Counted from the first letter of the stretch, positions 1 through 8,183 are shown. The stretch: 64,000 nt of DNA from an uncultured Spirochaetaceae bacterium (GCA_944389145.1 CALXLH010000008.1:1-64000), one strand, 5' to 3'. Translations and numbers: made by a program. Notes: generated from the letters alone by a model not told the origin.

Positions 1-25
1 TTGAACACTCCACATTATACAAAGG

Positions 26-154
26 CAAGGCTTTTCCTTGGGTATAACCCTTTCCCCCACCACACCTGCAGAGCAGGTGGTTTACTTATCCCCAAGTTCC
101 CCTTGGGGATGACCTTAAAGGCACTAACGAAGACATCCCCGCTTCCGGGGATGT
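26..154. other. Cluster of five small hairpins in the 190 bp after the PSP1 gene
   Basis: Five inverted repeats follow each other. They are CAAGG/CCTTG (26-30/36-40), GGGT/ACCC (40-43/47-50, sharing base 40 with the first), CACCTGC/GCAGGTG (63-69/73-79), ATCCCCAAG/CTTGGGGAT (88-96/102-110) and ACATCCCCG/CGGGGATGT (133-141/146-154). Loops are 3 to 5 nt. The last two share an ATCCCC core. No long U-tract follows any of them, so simple intrinsic termination of the leftward PSP1 transcript is possible but not the obvious reading. No convincing gene lies in 1-190. Confidence 0.5.
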
Positions 155-190
155 ATCGGTTATCAGATGGCAAACAGGCACGATGCGGAA

Positions 191-1222
191 TCACTCCGCG
201 GAGAACAGCTCCTCCTGATACTCCTCAGAAAGCTCCCAGTAGCCCGTGGCGCTGTTGAAGCTGATCTCCTCTGATGGTACGGAAAGGGTACGGCCCTCGC
301 TCGCGCTGAGCGTGATCATATGGGAGAGGATATTGATCTCGCTTACCCTCCACAGCTCATGCTCGATCTTGATCCTCGTTCCCTCCGGCGGGCAGGAAGC
401 CTTTTCCTCCATATAGTAGTCATACTCATAGGCAAGGCAGCACAGGAGGCGGCCGCATGGCCCTGATATCTTCATGCTGTTGAGCGACAGGTTCTGCTCC
501 TTGGCCATCTTAATGGTCACAGGCTCCATCTCCTTCGTGATCATATGGCAGCAGTAGTCACGGCCGCAGACAGACAGCCCCCCGATAAGCCTGGACTCAT
601 CCCTGACACCGATCTGCCTCAGCTCTATGCGCATGCGGAACACGGCGACAAGGTCCTTTACCAGCTCACGGAAGTCGACGCGCTGCTCGGCAGTGAAGAA
701 GAAGATCACCTTAGGCTCTCCGAGAAGGAAATGAGTAGTCACAAGCTTCATGTCAAGCCCATGCTTCTTTATCTTCTCGCGGCAGATCCTTGTAGCATAC
801 TCCTCCTTCTCGCTGTTCTCGGCATAGCGTGCCATCTCGGACGGAGTGGCAAGGTGATCGATCCACGTCACATCGCCATCCACCAGCATCTTCTCCGGCT
901 CGCGCGCAATCTGGCAGTGGAAGCATGAGTTGCACTGATGCTCCGATGTGTCGGAGGAATAGCCATCCCCATCATCGTCATCACCGAAATGAAGGCAGGC
1001 TCCGCGTACCTCTGAAGGCCCGGGCACATATGAGGCCCCAGACTGCGGGGCTGCTCCTACCACTATTCCGAGATCAAGGCCGAAACGGGTGTCATACATG
1101 ACCGGGGTCCCACCGTAAAGCACGCTGTCCCAGGCACATAGGGATATATCATTACATGCAGGATTCTTGACGACATACACATATGCGTAATCATCGCTTC
1201 GTTCCGCTGTCTTCTGCTTCAT
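191..1222 (-). CDS. PSP1 domain protein (RicT/YaaT-type)
   Basis: The C-terminal half is a PSP1 domain with the signature VRDESRLIGGLSVCGRDYCC followed by KMAKEQNLSLN and SGPCGRLLCCLAYE. The cysteine-rich pattern (CGRDYCC and CGRLLCC) matches the RicT/YaaT family, which in Bacillus binds Fe-S clusters in the RicAFT complex and affects RNase Y-dependent mRNA processing. The N-terminal region, about 130 residues with an acidic stretch of aspartates and a CNSCFHC motif, is less conserved. I chose the ATG at 1222; a GTG at 1240 would add six residues. Neither has a clear Shine-Dalgarno sequence. An RNase Y gene (21333-22865) is also in the window, although not adjacent, which fits the family link. 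RicA and RicF partners are not seen. Confidence 0.85.
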   Translation of the reverse strand: MKQKTAERSDDYAYVYVVKNPACNDISLCAWDSVLYGGTPVMYDTRFGLDLGIVVGAAPQSGASYVPGPSEVRGACLHFGDDDDGDGYSSDTSEHQCNSCFHCQIAREPEKMLVDGDVTWIDHLATPSEMARYAENSEKEEYATRICREKIKKHGLDMKLVTTHFLLGEPKVIFFFTAEQRVDFRELVKDLVAVFRMRIELRQIGVRDESRLIGGLSVCGRDYCCHMITKEMEPVTIKMAKEQNLSLNSMKISGPCGRLLCCLAYEYDYYMEEKASCPPEGTRIKIEHELWRVSEINILSHMITLSASEGRTLSVPSEEISFNSATGYWELSEEYQEELFSAE

Positions 1223-1281
1223 ACTATCCGAAGCTAGCACGTAGGTAGCAAATTGGCAAGAGATAGGCTAGTATCGCTAGC
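1223..1281. promoter_or_regulatory. Divergent promoter region between PSP1 gene and dusB
   Basis: This 59-bp gap must hold both promoters. Rightward, TAGTAT (1269-1274) ends 7 nt before the dusB ATG, so transcription would start at or next to the start codon. Leftward, TTGCCA, a 17-nt spacer and TGC-TAGCTT lead to the PSP1 ATG at 1222. The -35 and -10 matches are partial, so these are suggestions only. Confidence 0.3.
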
Positions 1282-2244
1282 ATGACAGAGAGTGCAATAT
1301 CAAGGATCATAGGCCCCCTCATGCTCGCCCCGCTCGCAGGATACACAGACAAGGCATTCAGGGAAATCGCAGAATCCCTCGGTGCAGATGGCGCTGTCAC
1401 GGAGATGGTAAGCGCGGAAGGCCTTGCCAGAGGCGGTGAGAAGACAGAGGCCCTGCTGGAGCGCTATCCGGGAGAGAAGGCACTGGTCATGCAGATATTC
1501 GCCCCCTCCGATGATCCCGTGGCCCGATGCATGGAAAGGCTGATCGCGCATGCGCCCTCTGTCATAGATATCAACTGCGGATGCCCGGTGCCAAAGGTGG
1601 TGAAGACAGGAGCCGGATCCGCGCTGATGAGGGAGCCTGGCATGATCGGGCGGATCGTACGGACGATAAAGGCTGCCACGGACACTCCGGTATCGGTGAA
1701 GTTCCGCCTCGGCTGGGACAGCTCATCGATCAATTATATGGATTTCGCAGAGGAAGCCGCATCGGCAGGCGCAGACATGCTGACGCTCCATGCCAGGACC
1801 AGGGCCCAGGGCTATTCAGGAAATGCAGACAGAAGCGCTTTCCGCACCCTCTCCGGACATTTCAGCGGCAGCGGCATCCTCATATACGGCTCAGGAGATG
1901 TCTTCACGCCGGAAGATGCGGCTGAGATGATCGATGGATACGGCCTTGATGGCGTCATGTTCGCACGAGGAGCCATCGGCAATCCATTCATATTCCGCAT
2001 GACGAAGGAATACATGCAGAAGGGAAGCTACACGCTCCCATCCATAGGTGAACGGATAGAGACTGCAGAACGGCATCTTTCCCTCGCTGTCTCATACTTC
2101 GGTGAGCATACGGCATGCAGGGAGATGAAGAAGCAGCTCATGGCATATCTGAAAGGCATAAGCGGAGCTGCCTCAGCAAAGGCAGCCATAGGCAGGGCAT
2201 CGACAGAAGAAGAGCTGCGCGCTGCCCTTCATACCCTTCTCTAG
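1282..2244 (+). CDS. dus: tRNA-dihydrouridine synthase
   Basis: This is a 320-residue FMN-dependent enzyme that reduces uridines in the tRNA D-loop. It shows the Dus family order: LAPLAGYTDKAFR at the N-terminus, then VMQIFAPSDD, then DINCGCPVPKVVKTGAGSAL with the catalytic cysteine, then KFRLGWD, HARTRAQGYSG and YGSGDVFTPEDA, followed by a short helical C-terminal domain. Length and motifs fit the DusB subgroup, but DusA/B/C cannot be separated with certainty by eye. There is no Shine-Dalgarno sequence before the ATG, and a -10-like hexamer sits 7 nt upstream, so the mRNA may be leaderless. The stop TAG shares the four bases CTAG with the stop of the convergent phosphatase gene. Confidence 0.93.
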   Translation: MTESAISRIIGPLMLAPLAGYTDKAFREIAESLGADGAVTEMVSAEGLARGGEKTEALLERYPGEKALVMQIFAPSDDPVARCMERLIAHAPSVIDINCGCPVPKVVKTGAGSALMREPGMIGRIVRTIKAATDTPVSVKFRLGWDSSSINYMDFAEEAASAGADMLTLHARTRAQGYSGNADRSAFRTLSGHFSGSGILIYGSGDVFTPEDAAEMIDGYGLDGVMFARGAIGNPFIFRMTKEYMQKGSYTLPSIGERIETAERHLSLAVSYFGEHTACREMKKQLMAYLKGISGAASAKAAIGRASTEEELRAALHTLL

Positions 2245-4250
2245 GCATTCTTCACCAGCGTCACTATATTCTTCCCATCCCTATGCTCATAGGACATATG
2301 GTCCATGAACTTACGTACTATATGGATGCCAAGGCCACCTATCGCCCTGTCATCAGCGCTTAGCGTGATATCCGGCTCAGCAGCGGCAGTAGGATCATAC
2401 ATCCTGCCGTCATCGATCAGGCGGAAGATGTATGACGATGAATCGCGGCAGAACTCGATCGTGACGCTGGATGCACCGCCATAAAACACTATATTGGAAA
2501 AAAGCTCATCGATGCATACGCCCGCCTGTGACGCGACAGGCCCATCGGCACCGGCCTCGGAAAGGACCTCCTCAACGAACGAAAGCACGTCCTCAAGCTG
2601 GCCAAGCTCCGCCTTCACGCTTATATGCCTCACATCATCTTCTCCCGCATATGCCCTGACATCGAAAGCCAGCATCGTCATATCATCAAAGGCTTCCGCC
2701 TCACCGACGAAAGCGTCAACGCTCTCCTTCATATGCGCCAGCATGGACTGCACATCAAGGCCACGCCCCGCATTCAGAGCCTCGACCATCCTATCCTCAC
2801 CGAAGAGCGTGCTTGATCCATCAGTGGCCTCCGGCACGCCATCAGTATACAGGAAGAGCCTGTCTCCCGGAGAAAGGAAAAGCGTACGAGGATGATAGCT
2901 CAGGCCTTCCATTCCAGCAACCACGAAATCGGTCTTCTCCTTCACCAGCGTAAACATGCCGCCAGCCCTTGCCACCGCAGGATACTCATGGCCTGCATTG
3001 ACATAATCTAGGCGCCCCGTGGAGATATCATAGATACCGAGCCATACGGTGACGAACAGCCCCTCCTCGTTGTTCTCGCAAAGCTGATCATTGACCTTCA
3101 TGAGCACCGTCGCGGGATCCTCGCCAAGCAGGCACCGGTTCTTTATCATCGTCTTGGCAATCACCATGAATAGCGCCGCAGGAACGCCCTTGCCTGACAC
3201 ATCAGCCATCACCAGCGCGATATGAGTGTCATCGACGAGGAAGAAATCATAGAAGTCACCGCCGACCTCCCTTGCCGGTGTCATGGAAGCGAAGATATCG
3301 AACTCATGGCGATCAGGGTACGGAGGGAAGACCGAAGGCAGCATGCCTGCCTGTATCTCTGTCGCAACCGAGAGCTCCGCGCTTATCCTCTCCTTCTCTG
3401 CGGTGATGGCAGTGAGGTTCTCCACATAGCTCACTATATCCGTCTCCATCTGGCCTATCACCGAGGCAAGGCTGCCTATCTCATCATTCGAGCGTATGGC
3501 CTCCAGCACATCAAGCTGCTCGACATTATCCTGCGCGAACCGCTGAGCCTCATCGGCGATGGTGAGGATAGGCGTTATGACGCTTCGCCGCAGGAAGTAG
3601 ATATAGATGATGAGGAAGAGAACGACAGCAGCCGCCGTGACCTCGAAGACGTGCAGGACATAGGTAAGGCGCGCGCTGTTAAGGGCTGTCATGGCCTTCT
3701 CCACTCCTATCATCGCAACGATGGCCCCAGATGAATCCTCCACTGGAATCGCTGCGGTCGTATGGGCCCCGGAGGCTTCTGAATATGAATAGAAGTAGAC
3801 AGCGCTACGCTCACCTGTCGTCATCATCCGCGCAACCTCCTCATGGTATTGCGGATCCATATCCTCGGCCTTATAGCCAAGCTCATAGCGCGAGAAGCCC
3901 GTGTCCGGATGGATAGCGTCATAGATATAGGTGCTCGTGGTATATCCATCGGAAAGCTCAGTCACATAGATGGTATAGGTGTCGGTAGATATCACAAGGG
4001 AATCAAGAAGGGCCTCTATCCTGTCATACTCCTCATCCGTCTCTCCCGTACTGAGGTATCTATCAAACTCATCAGGATTCAGGTATGTCTTCACCGTCTC
4101 CGCTATCTCATACGCCGAACGGTTGTACTGATCCTCCAGCACAGTCGTGAACTCACGGTATCCCATATAGCTTATCGTTATGCAAAGCAGCACGCTGAGC
4201 ATAAGCACGCTTGCGATAAGCTTGGCGGACAGTCCCAGCCTCATCTTCAT
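2241..4250 (-). CDS. Membrane sensor with PP2C/SpoIIE phosphatase and RsbW-like kinase domains
   Basis: The 669-residue protein has an N-terminal membrane segment (about residues 10-28), an extracytoplasmic sensor domain of about 165 residues, a second membrane segment (about 197-217), a HAMP-like linker and a short coiled coil. A SpoIIE-type PP2C domain (about 300-535) follows, with EVGGDFYDF, MADVSGKG, NAGHEYP, LYTDGVPEATD and FDDMTML, so the metal-binding aspartates are present. The last 120 residues are an HATPase domain with an intact N box (DELFSN), G1 (DDGRMYDP) and G2 (GGLGIHIV). One polypeptide may therefore both phosphorylate and dephosphorylate a STAS protein; such a protein is the first gene of this operon. 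The start ATG overlaps the GH3 stop by 4 bp, which suggests translational coupling. Confidence 0.88.
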   Translation of the reverse strand: MKMRLGLSAKLIASVLMLSVLLCITISYMGYREFTTVLEDQYNRSAYEIAETVKTYLNPDEFDRYLSTGETDEEYDRIEALLDSLVISTDTYTIYVTELSDGYTTSTYIYDAIHPDTGFSRYELGYKAEDMDPQYHEEVARMMTTGERSAVYFYSYSEASGAHTTAAIPVEDSSGAIVAMIGVEKAMTALNSARLTYVLHVFEVTAAAVVLFLIIYIYFLRRSVITPILTIADEAQRFAQDNVEQLDVLEAIRSNDEIGSLASVIGQMETDIVSYVENLTAITAEKERISAELSVATEIQAGMLPSVFPPYPDRHEFDIFASMTPAREVGGDFYDFFLVDDTHIALVMADVSGKGVPAALFMVIAKTMIKNRCLLGEDPATVLMKVNDQLCENNEEGLFVTVWLGIYDISTGRLDYVNAGHEYPAVARAGGMFTLVKEKTDFVVAGMEGLSYHPRTLFLSPGDRLFLYTDGVPEATDGSSTLFGEDRMVEALNAGRGLDVQSMLAHMKESVDAFVGEAEAFDDMTMLAFDVRAYAGEDDVRHISVKAELGQLEDVLSFVEEVLSEAGADGPVASQAGVCIDELFSNIVFYGGASSVTIEFCRDSSSYIFRLIDDGRMYDPTAAAEPDITLSADDRAIGGLGIHIVRKFMDHMSYEHRDGKNIVTLVKNA

Positions 4251-5911
4251 CTTCCTTCCTCCTTCTCATGCCTTCCGGCCACGGCTGCCAGGAACTCCCT
4301 CATATCCTTCGAGCGCACGATAAGCGCAGGCTTATACTGCGCCATGGCCCTGCCAGTGCTGGCGATACGCTCCTCATAGCATCTGAAGGTCCCTATCGGC
4401 ATGAATCGTACATGAGGCATCGATATATCCCCCATCAGGCGGCAGCCTCTGTAGCCATAGCTAGCCCGGCAGAGACACTCATCCAGCACCTTGTCAGCAT
4501 CGACCCATCCACTGCCCTCGATATATGCGATATAACGGCCGGGACGCATGGAGAAATCCACATCGAAGCAATAACGTGGCGCATGGATACCCATACGCCC
4601 GCAGAAGAGGCGCATCGCCTCTCCAAGCTGTTCCGCGTCCACCTTCTCATCGGCCACGTTCAGCATCTGGTTCACGCGATGGCAGAACCTTATCACGGGA
4701 GCCTCTCCCAGGAAGCCAACGACTTCCAGCACATCCCTCATGCGATAGCGATACAATCCCGAATGGTTCGTGAATACCAGCTCATAGCGCATGCCGCGCT
4801 CAAGCTCTCCCATAAGCAGAGGATGATCTTCTTCCCCGTCAGCCGGAATGAACTCGAAAAGCCCCGCCGCAGGGATAAGGATATACTCATCAGGACGTCC
4901 TACCCCATTGGCGATGCTGAGGAATCCCTCAGAAGCACCATAGATGAAATGATGCATCGGAATATCCGGGCCATAGATGGAGATAGCCTCCTCATAAACA
5001 GGAAAGCTCTGCCCTCCTATTGCGATGAGATACCTCATCTCCGGCCATATCCTGCGGATCATATCATGCGCATCCTCATCCATGCCCAGTCCCCTGAGCT
5101 CCGCCGCCCTGCCTGGATCTGGGGGAAGCCATGCCCTGAGCCGTTCCCGCCAATGGGATGAAAGGTGTATGGATGGATCCACATCTCCTCTCTCGATATC
5201 GCGGAGAAGAAGGGACCAGTTGTTCCTTATATAATCCAAGGCGCTCACGATGCGATGGAGAAACACGCTGTGTATCGATGCAAGATGACGTTCGGCAAGC
5301 GCAAAGCGTACCTTCACATAGGTAAGATCCTCAAGCTCATCGGGAAACAGAACCTCCTTAGGAGCAGAGAAGGAAGAGACGTCGAATGAGCCATCCCGGT
5401 CGAGCCATTGATACAGCGATGCAGAGCGCACTCCGCACATTACCCCCGACGGAAGCGCCGTCCTGGCGAACTCCCCGACCTGAAACACCTTGCGCGAAAG
5501 GATATCAGGGCAGGATGATGCGAAGTATTCATCAACCATGCCCATGATGCCACAATGGATGAAATCGAGATGCACGCGCATATCATGCTCAGTCACCGGA
5601 ACATATTTCGGCACGTCGGTACTGCCGGATGTTATCGCGTAGTAGACTGGATCAGAGGCCGTAAGCACTCCATGTTCCCCGGCTATCATCCGTTCTATGC
5701 ATTCATGGTAATCCTCATATGTGGTTATCGGGACGCGTGACTGGAAATCTTCCACGCCTTCGATCCCTGCAAAGCCATGACGGCTGCCATACTCCGTATC
5801 CGCATTCTCGGATAGGATCGACCGAAGCTCGCGGCGCTGTACCGCAGAGGCTGCCTTCGCATCCATCCGAAGCTTTTCCAGAGCCTTTCTTCCGATAGCC
5901 TTATTATCCAT
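4247..5911 (-). CDS. GH3 family acyl-adenylating (acid-amido synthetase-like) enzyme
   Basis: The 554-residue protein carries the three ATP-binding motifs of the GH3 family of the ANL superfamily: a phosphate loop ITSGSTDVPKYVPVT, the motif YGASEGFLS (plant form YASSE), and NHSGLYRYRMRDVLEVVGF followed by RVNQMLNVADEKVDAEQL. GH3 enzymes activate a carboxylic acid as an acyl-AMP and join it to an amino acid; bacterial members are mostly uncharacterised. The substrate cannot be read from the sequence. Nothing suggests a signal peptide, so it should be cytoplasmic. An AAGGGTGG ribosome binding site precedes the ATG. It lies between the MATE fusion and the phosphatase/kinase gene in one operon, which suggests that its product is exported by the MATE protein; this is inference. 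Confidence 0.85.
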   Translation of the reverse strand: MDNKAIGRKALEKLRMDAKAASAVQRRELRSILSENADTEYGSRHGFAGIEGVEDFQSRVPITTYEDYHECIERMIAGEHGVLTASDPVYYAITSGSTDVPKYVPVTEHDMRVHLDFIHCGIMGMVDEYFASSCPDILSRKVFQVGEFARTALPSGVMCGVRSASLYQWLDRDGSFDVSSFSAPKEVLFPDELEDLTYVKVRFALAERHLASIHSVFLHRIVSALDYIRNNWSLLLRDIERGDVDPSIHLSSHWRERLRAWLPPDPGRAAELRGLGMDEDAHDMIRRIWPEMRYLIAIGGQSFPVYEEAISIYGPDIPMHHFIYGASEGFLSIANGVGRPDEYILIPAAGLFEFIPADGEEDHPLLMGELERGMRYELVFTNHSGLYRYRMRDVLEVVGFLGEAPVIRFCHRVNQMLNVADEKVDAEQLGEAMRLFCGRMGIHAPRYCFDVDFSMRPGRYIAYIEGSGWVDADKVLDECLCRASYGYRGCRLMGDISMPHVRFMPIGTFRCYEERIASTGRAMAQYKPALIVRSKDMREFLAAVAGRHEKEEGR

Positions 5912-5920
5912 ACGCCACCC

Positions 5921-7663
5921 TTAAAGCAGGACCTGCACGGTGTTCACGCCGAATGTCCGCTGGTAAAGCACATGCTCGGCTATCCTTGAGATGAGCTCCG
6001 CTCCGAGATACTGCTCGTCATCCTTGTCATGATCTGGAGAGAATGGATTGAATTCGAGGCCTCCATAGCGTATGCGCAATCCTGTGACATCATGAACGGA
6101 GAACATCCTCACGTCAAAGCGCACAGGCGTACCGCCATTCACTTCCGCTATCAGCGTCATGATCTCCTCGACAGCCAGGCCAAGGCTCATGGAATCCTTC
6201 ATCCCGATCCCGATCTCAGAGCAGAAGTCAGAGAGCCGTTCGCTCGTGGTGCAGATCTCCTCCACGCTATCCGAGACAGAGAAGTTCAGCACACGCCCTT
6301 CCCTCTCTAGCGACTGGTCCAGAAGAAGGAAGCGCGTGCAGATGGGATGCACATGATGATAGATTCCCGATGCGATGAGCCAGATGATGACGGTAAGGAC
6401 CTCGCTGGAGAAGAGGAACAGCCAGGGTGAAAGGCCAAGCCTCAGTGCCGCGAAGAGAGAGAGCCCCGCCATCAGGAACGATCTGGAGAAGATGATCAGG
6501 TTGGCAAGCCACGCATGTCCTGAGATATTGTAGTGAACGGAGAGTATGCTGCAGAGAAGCCCGGGGAACATGCCGAGCGAGAGGAAGGCCATCGCAGGAT
6601 AGAGCGATGCATCAAGGCCGTATAGCGAGGATATCACATCGGAAAGGGCAATGATAGCTATGGAGAAGGCTACAGAGCAGAAGAAGCCCGTACGCCATTC
6701 ACGCCTCACGAGAAGGATAGTGCTGCCATTATCGCGCTCACCGCTATAGATGCCAAGCATCGGCGATGCCGCCTGGGGCACTCCATCGGTCACCGCAAGG
6801 GAAAATGCGCTTATGCAGTTGACTGCGGTAAATGCTGCGACAAGGCTGCTGCCTCCTGCCGCCATGAGCATGGCATTCACGGCCAGGAGACGCAGTGTCT
6901 GGAAGAGATTGTTCAGGGCGGACGGGCTTCCATCGATCGCGATGGCCTTCCAATCCTCTGCCCGGCGTATGATGGTACGGCACATATGAAAGCCGCTCTG
7001 CCTTCCGGAAAGCCAGGCAAGGCCCATGGTGCAGGCAATCGCCGTGGATATCACGCTGGCCCAGGCCGCACCTTCTATGCCCATGTCCAGCGGATAGAGG
7101 AAGATATAGTCAAGGGCCGCATTTCCTCCTCCCATGACAAGCATCATCCAGGTAACGAGGCTGGCGCGTCCATCCATCCGCAGGAACCAGAAAGGAACAT
7201 ACACAAGTATCTTAGGCAAAGCCCCTATGATGGTGACGGATGCATAGCCATACACAAGCGGGACAAGGGCAGCCTCATCTCCACAGAGCGCAACCGAAAG
7301 CGGGCGGCAGGACGCAAGCCCGATGATCGTGACCACGGCAGAGGCTATCAGGCACAGCCATACAGAGGTGCTGTAAAGCGCCTGTCCCATGGCATCATCC
7401 TGCCGTCCTATGGACTTAGAGGCCTGTATAGCCGTTCCGGAAACGATGAAGGAGCCAATCACGCAGAGAATCAGGTAGACAGGCACGCAGAGGCTTATCG
7501 CCGAAAGCCCGTCGGTACCGATACGCTGTCCGACAAGGATTCCATCGACAAGTATGTTTATATTGCCGCTGAGGATGGAGAGGATGCAGGGAAGAAGGCT
7601 CCGATGGAAGGCCTTTCGCAGGAATATCTCATCCTGCCGCAGCTGCAAAAGCTCAACACCCAT
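5921..7663 (-). CDS. MATE-family transporter fused to a degenerate RsbW-like ATPase domain
   Basis: Residues 1 to about 445 form a polytopic MATE/MOP-type carrier with about 12 hydrophobic segments and typical features such as DGILVGQRIG and a polar loop after helix 2. Residues 454-580 are a cytoplasmic domain that follows the anti-sigma kinase (HATPase_c_2) pattern but has lost its signatures. The N box reads VEEIMTL where an Asn is expected, G1 reads RYGGLEFNP without the Asp, and G2 reads YLGAELI instead of GGLGL. This suggests a binding module rather than a kinase. The natural ligand would be the STAS protein encoded 24 bp upstream in the same operon. Usual MATE proteins are about 450 residues, so the extra domain is the odd feature. 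The transported substrate is unknown. Confidence 0.82.
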   Translation of the reverse strand: MGVELLQLRQDEIFLRKAFHRSLLPCILSILSGNINILVDGILVGQRIGTDGLSAISLCVPVYLILCVIGSFIVSGTAIQASKSIGRQDDAMGQALYSTSVWLCLIASAVVTIIGLASCRPLSVALCGDEAALVPLVYGYASVTIIGALPKILVYVPFWFLRMDGRASLVTWMMLVMGGGNAALDYIFLYPLDMGIEGAAWASVISTAIACTMGLAWLSGRQSGFHMCRTIIRRAEDWKAIAIDGSPSALNNLFQTLRLLAVNAMLMAAGGSSLVAAFTAVNCISAFSLAVTDGVPQAASPMLGIYSGERDNGSTILLVRREWRTGFFCSVAFSIAIIALSDVISSLYGLDASLYPAMAFLSLGMFPGLLCSILSVHYNISGHAWLANLIIFSRSFLMAGLSLFAALRLGLSPWLFLFSSEVLTVIIWLIASGIYHHVHPICTRFLLLDQSLEREGRVLNFSVSDSVEEICTTSERLSDFCSEIGIGMKDSMSLGLAVEEIMTLIAEVNGGTPVRFDVRMFSVHDVTGLRIRYGGLEFNPFSPDHDKDDEQYLGAELISRIAEHVLYQRTFGVNTVQVLL

Positions 7664-7687
7664 CTGATGTCATCCTGAAGATACTGC

Positions 7688-7984
7688 CTACTCAATCGTG
7701 AGGATGCTGGAGAAACCAGTGACTTCAAAGACATCCATGACGGCAGGCTTCACGTTCCTGATCGTCATCGTCCCCTGCCTGTTCATTACCTTCTGCGCCG
7801 CAAGAAGCACCCGCAGGCCAGCCGATGAGATATAGTCGAGATCGGAGAAATCGATCACGAGCGCGGATGAGGTACCAAGCCCTTCCTTGATGGCCTTGTC
7901 CAGCTCTGGCGCCGTGAGGGTATCTACCCGGCCTGAAACCGTGAGGAAGAATGAAGAACCATCGTGCTTCTTGTCTATAGTCAT
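7688..7984 (-). CDS. STAS-domain anti-sigma-factor antagonist (RsbV/SpoIIAA-like)
   Basis: A single-domain STAS protein of 98 residues with the family core ALVIDFSDLDYISSAGLRVLL. Ser53/Ser54 occupy the position phosphorylated in SpoIIAA and RsbV. The ATG has a perfect ribosome binding site, AAAGGAGG (7993-7999 region), with 7-nt spacing. It is the first gene of the operon that continues into the MATE-ATPase fusion, the GH3 enzyme and the phosphatase/kinase. No sigma factor gene is linked, so the switch may act on the transporter domain rather than on transcription. That last point is inference. Confidence 0.92.
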   Translation of the reverse strand: MTIDKKHDGSSFFLTVSGRVDTLTAPELDKAIKEGLGTSSALVIDFSDLDYISSAGLRVLLAAQKVMNRQGTMTIRNVKPAVMDVFEVTGFSSILTIE

Positions 7985-8012
7985 ACATCAGCCTCCTTTG
8001 GCAACGAGGCTT

Positions 8013-8041
8013 ATCCTACGCCCAAGGATATCCAGAGGCAA
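8013..8041 (-). promoter_or_regulatory. Probable promoter of the STAS-MATE-GH3-phosphatase operon
   Basis: On the minus strand, TTGCCT (8036-8041), a 17-nt spacer and TAGGAT (8013-8018) each match the sigma-70 hexamers at 4 of 6 positions. The predicted leader is about 20 nt long and contains the AAAGGAGG site. Confidence 0.45.
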
Positions 8042-8047
8042 TCAATG

Positions 8048-8083
8048 TCCGATGAATGATGATTTATCTCCGATGAATGATGA
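8048..8083. repeat. Two 15-bp direct repeats spaced by 21 bp, upstream of the STAS operon
   Basis: TCCGATGAATGATGA occurs at 8048-8062 and again at 8069-8083. The 21-bp period is two helical turns, so both copies face the same side of the DNA. They lie directly upstream of the putative -35 of the STAS operon and within the shared region with the divergent PurD-like gene, where an activator would bind. Confidence 0.6.
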
Positions 8084-8183
8084 AGCATGCCTATACATGA
8101 TCGATCCCAGTCCCTCCTCCCCCTGCGATTTCCTTTGATTTTCCAATTTCGGTGTGTTAGCGTTTATTCCAAAGGAGGAGTGT

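Noticed and set aside
1-190. CRISPR array
   Set aside because: The hairpins differ in sequence, spacing is irregular and there are no identical repeats with unique spacers. No cas genes are in the window.
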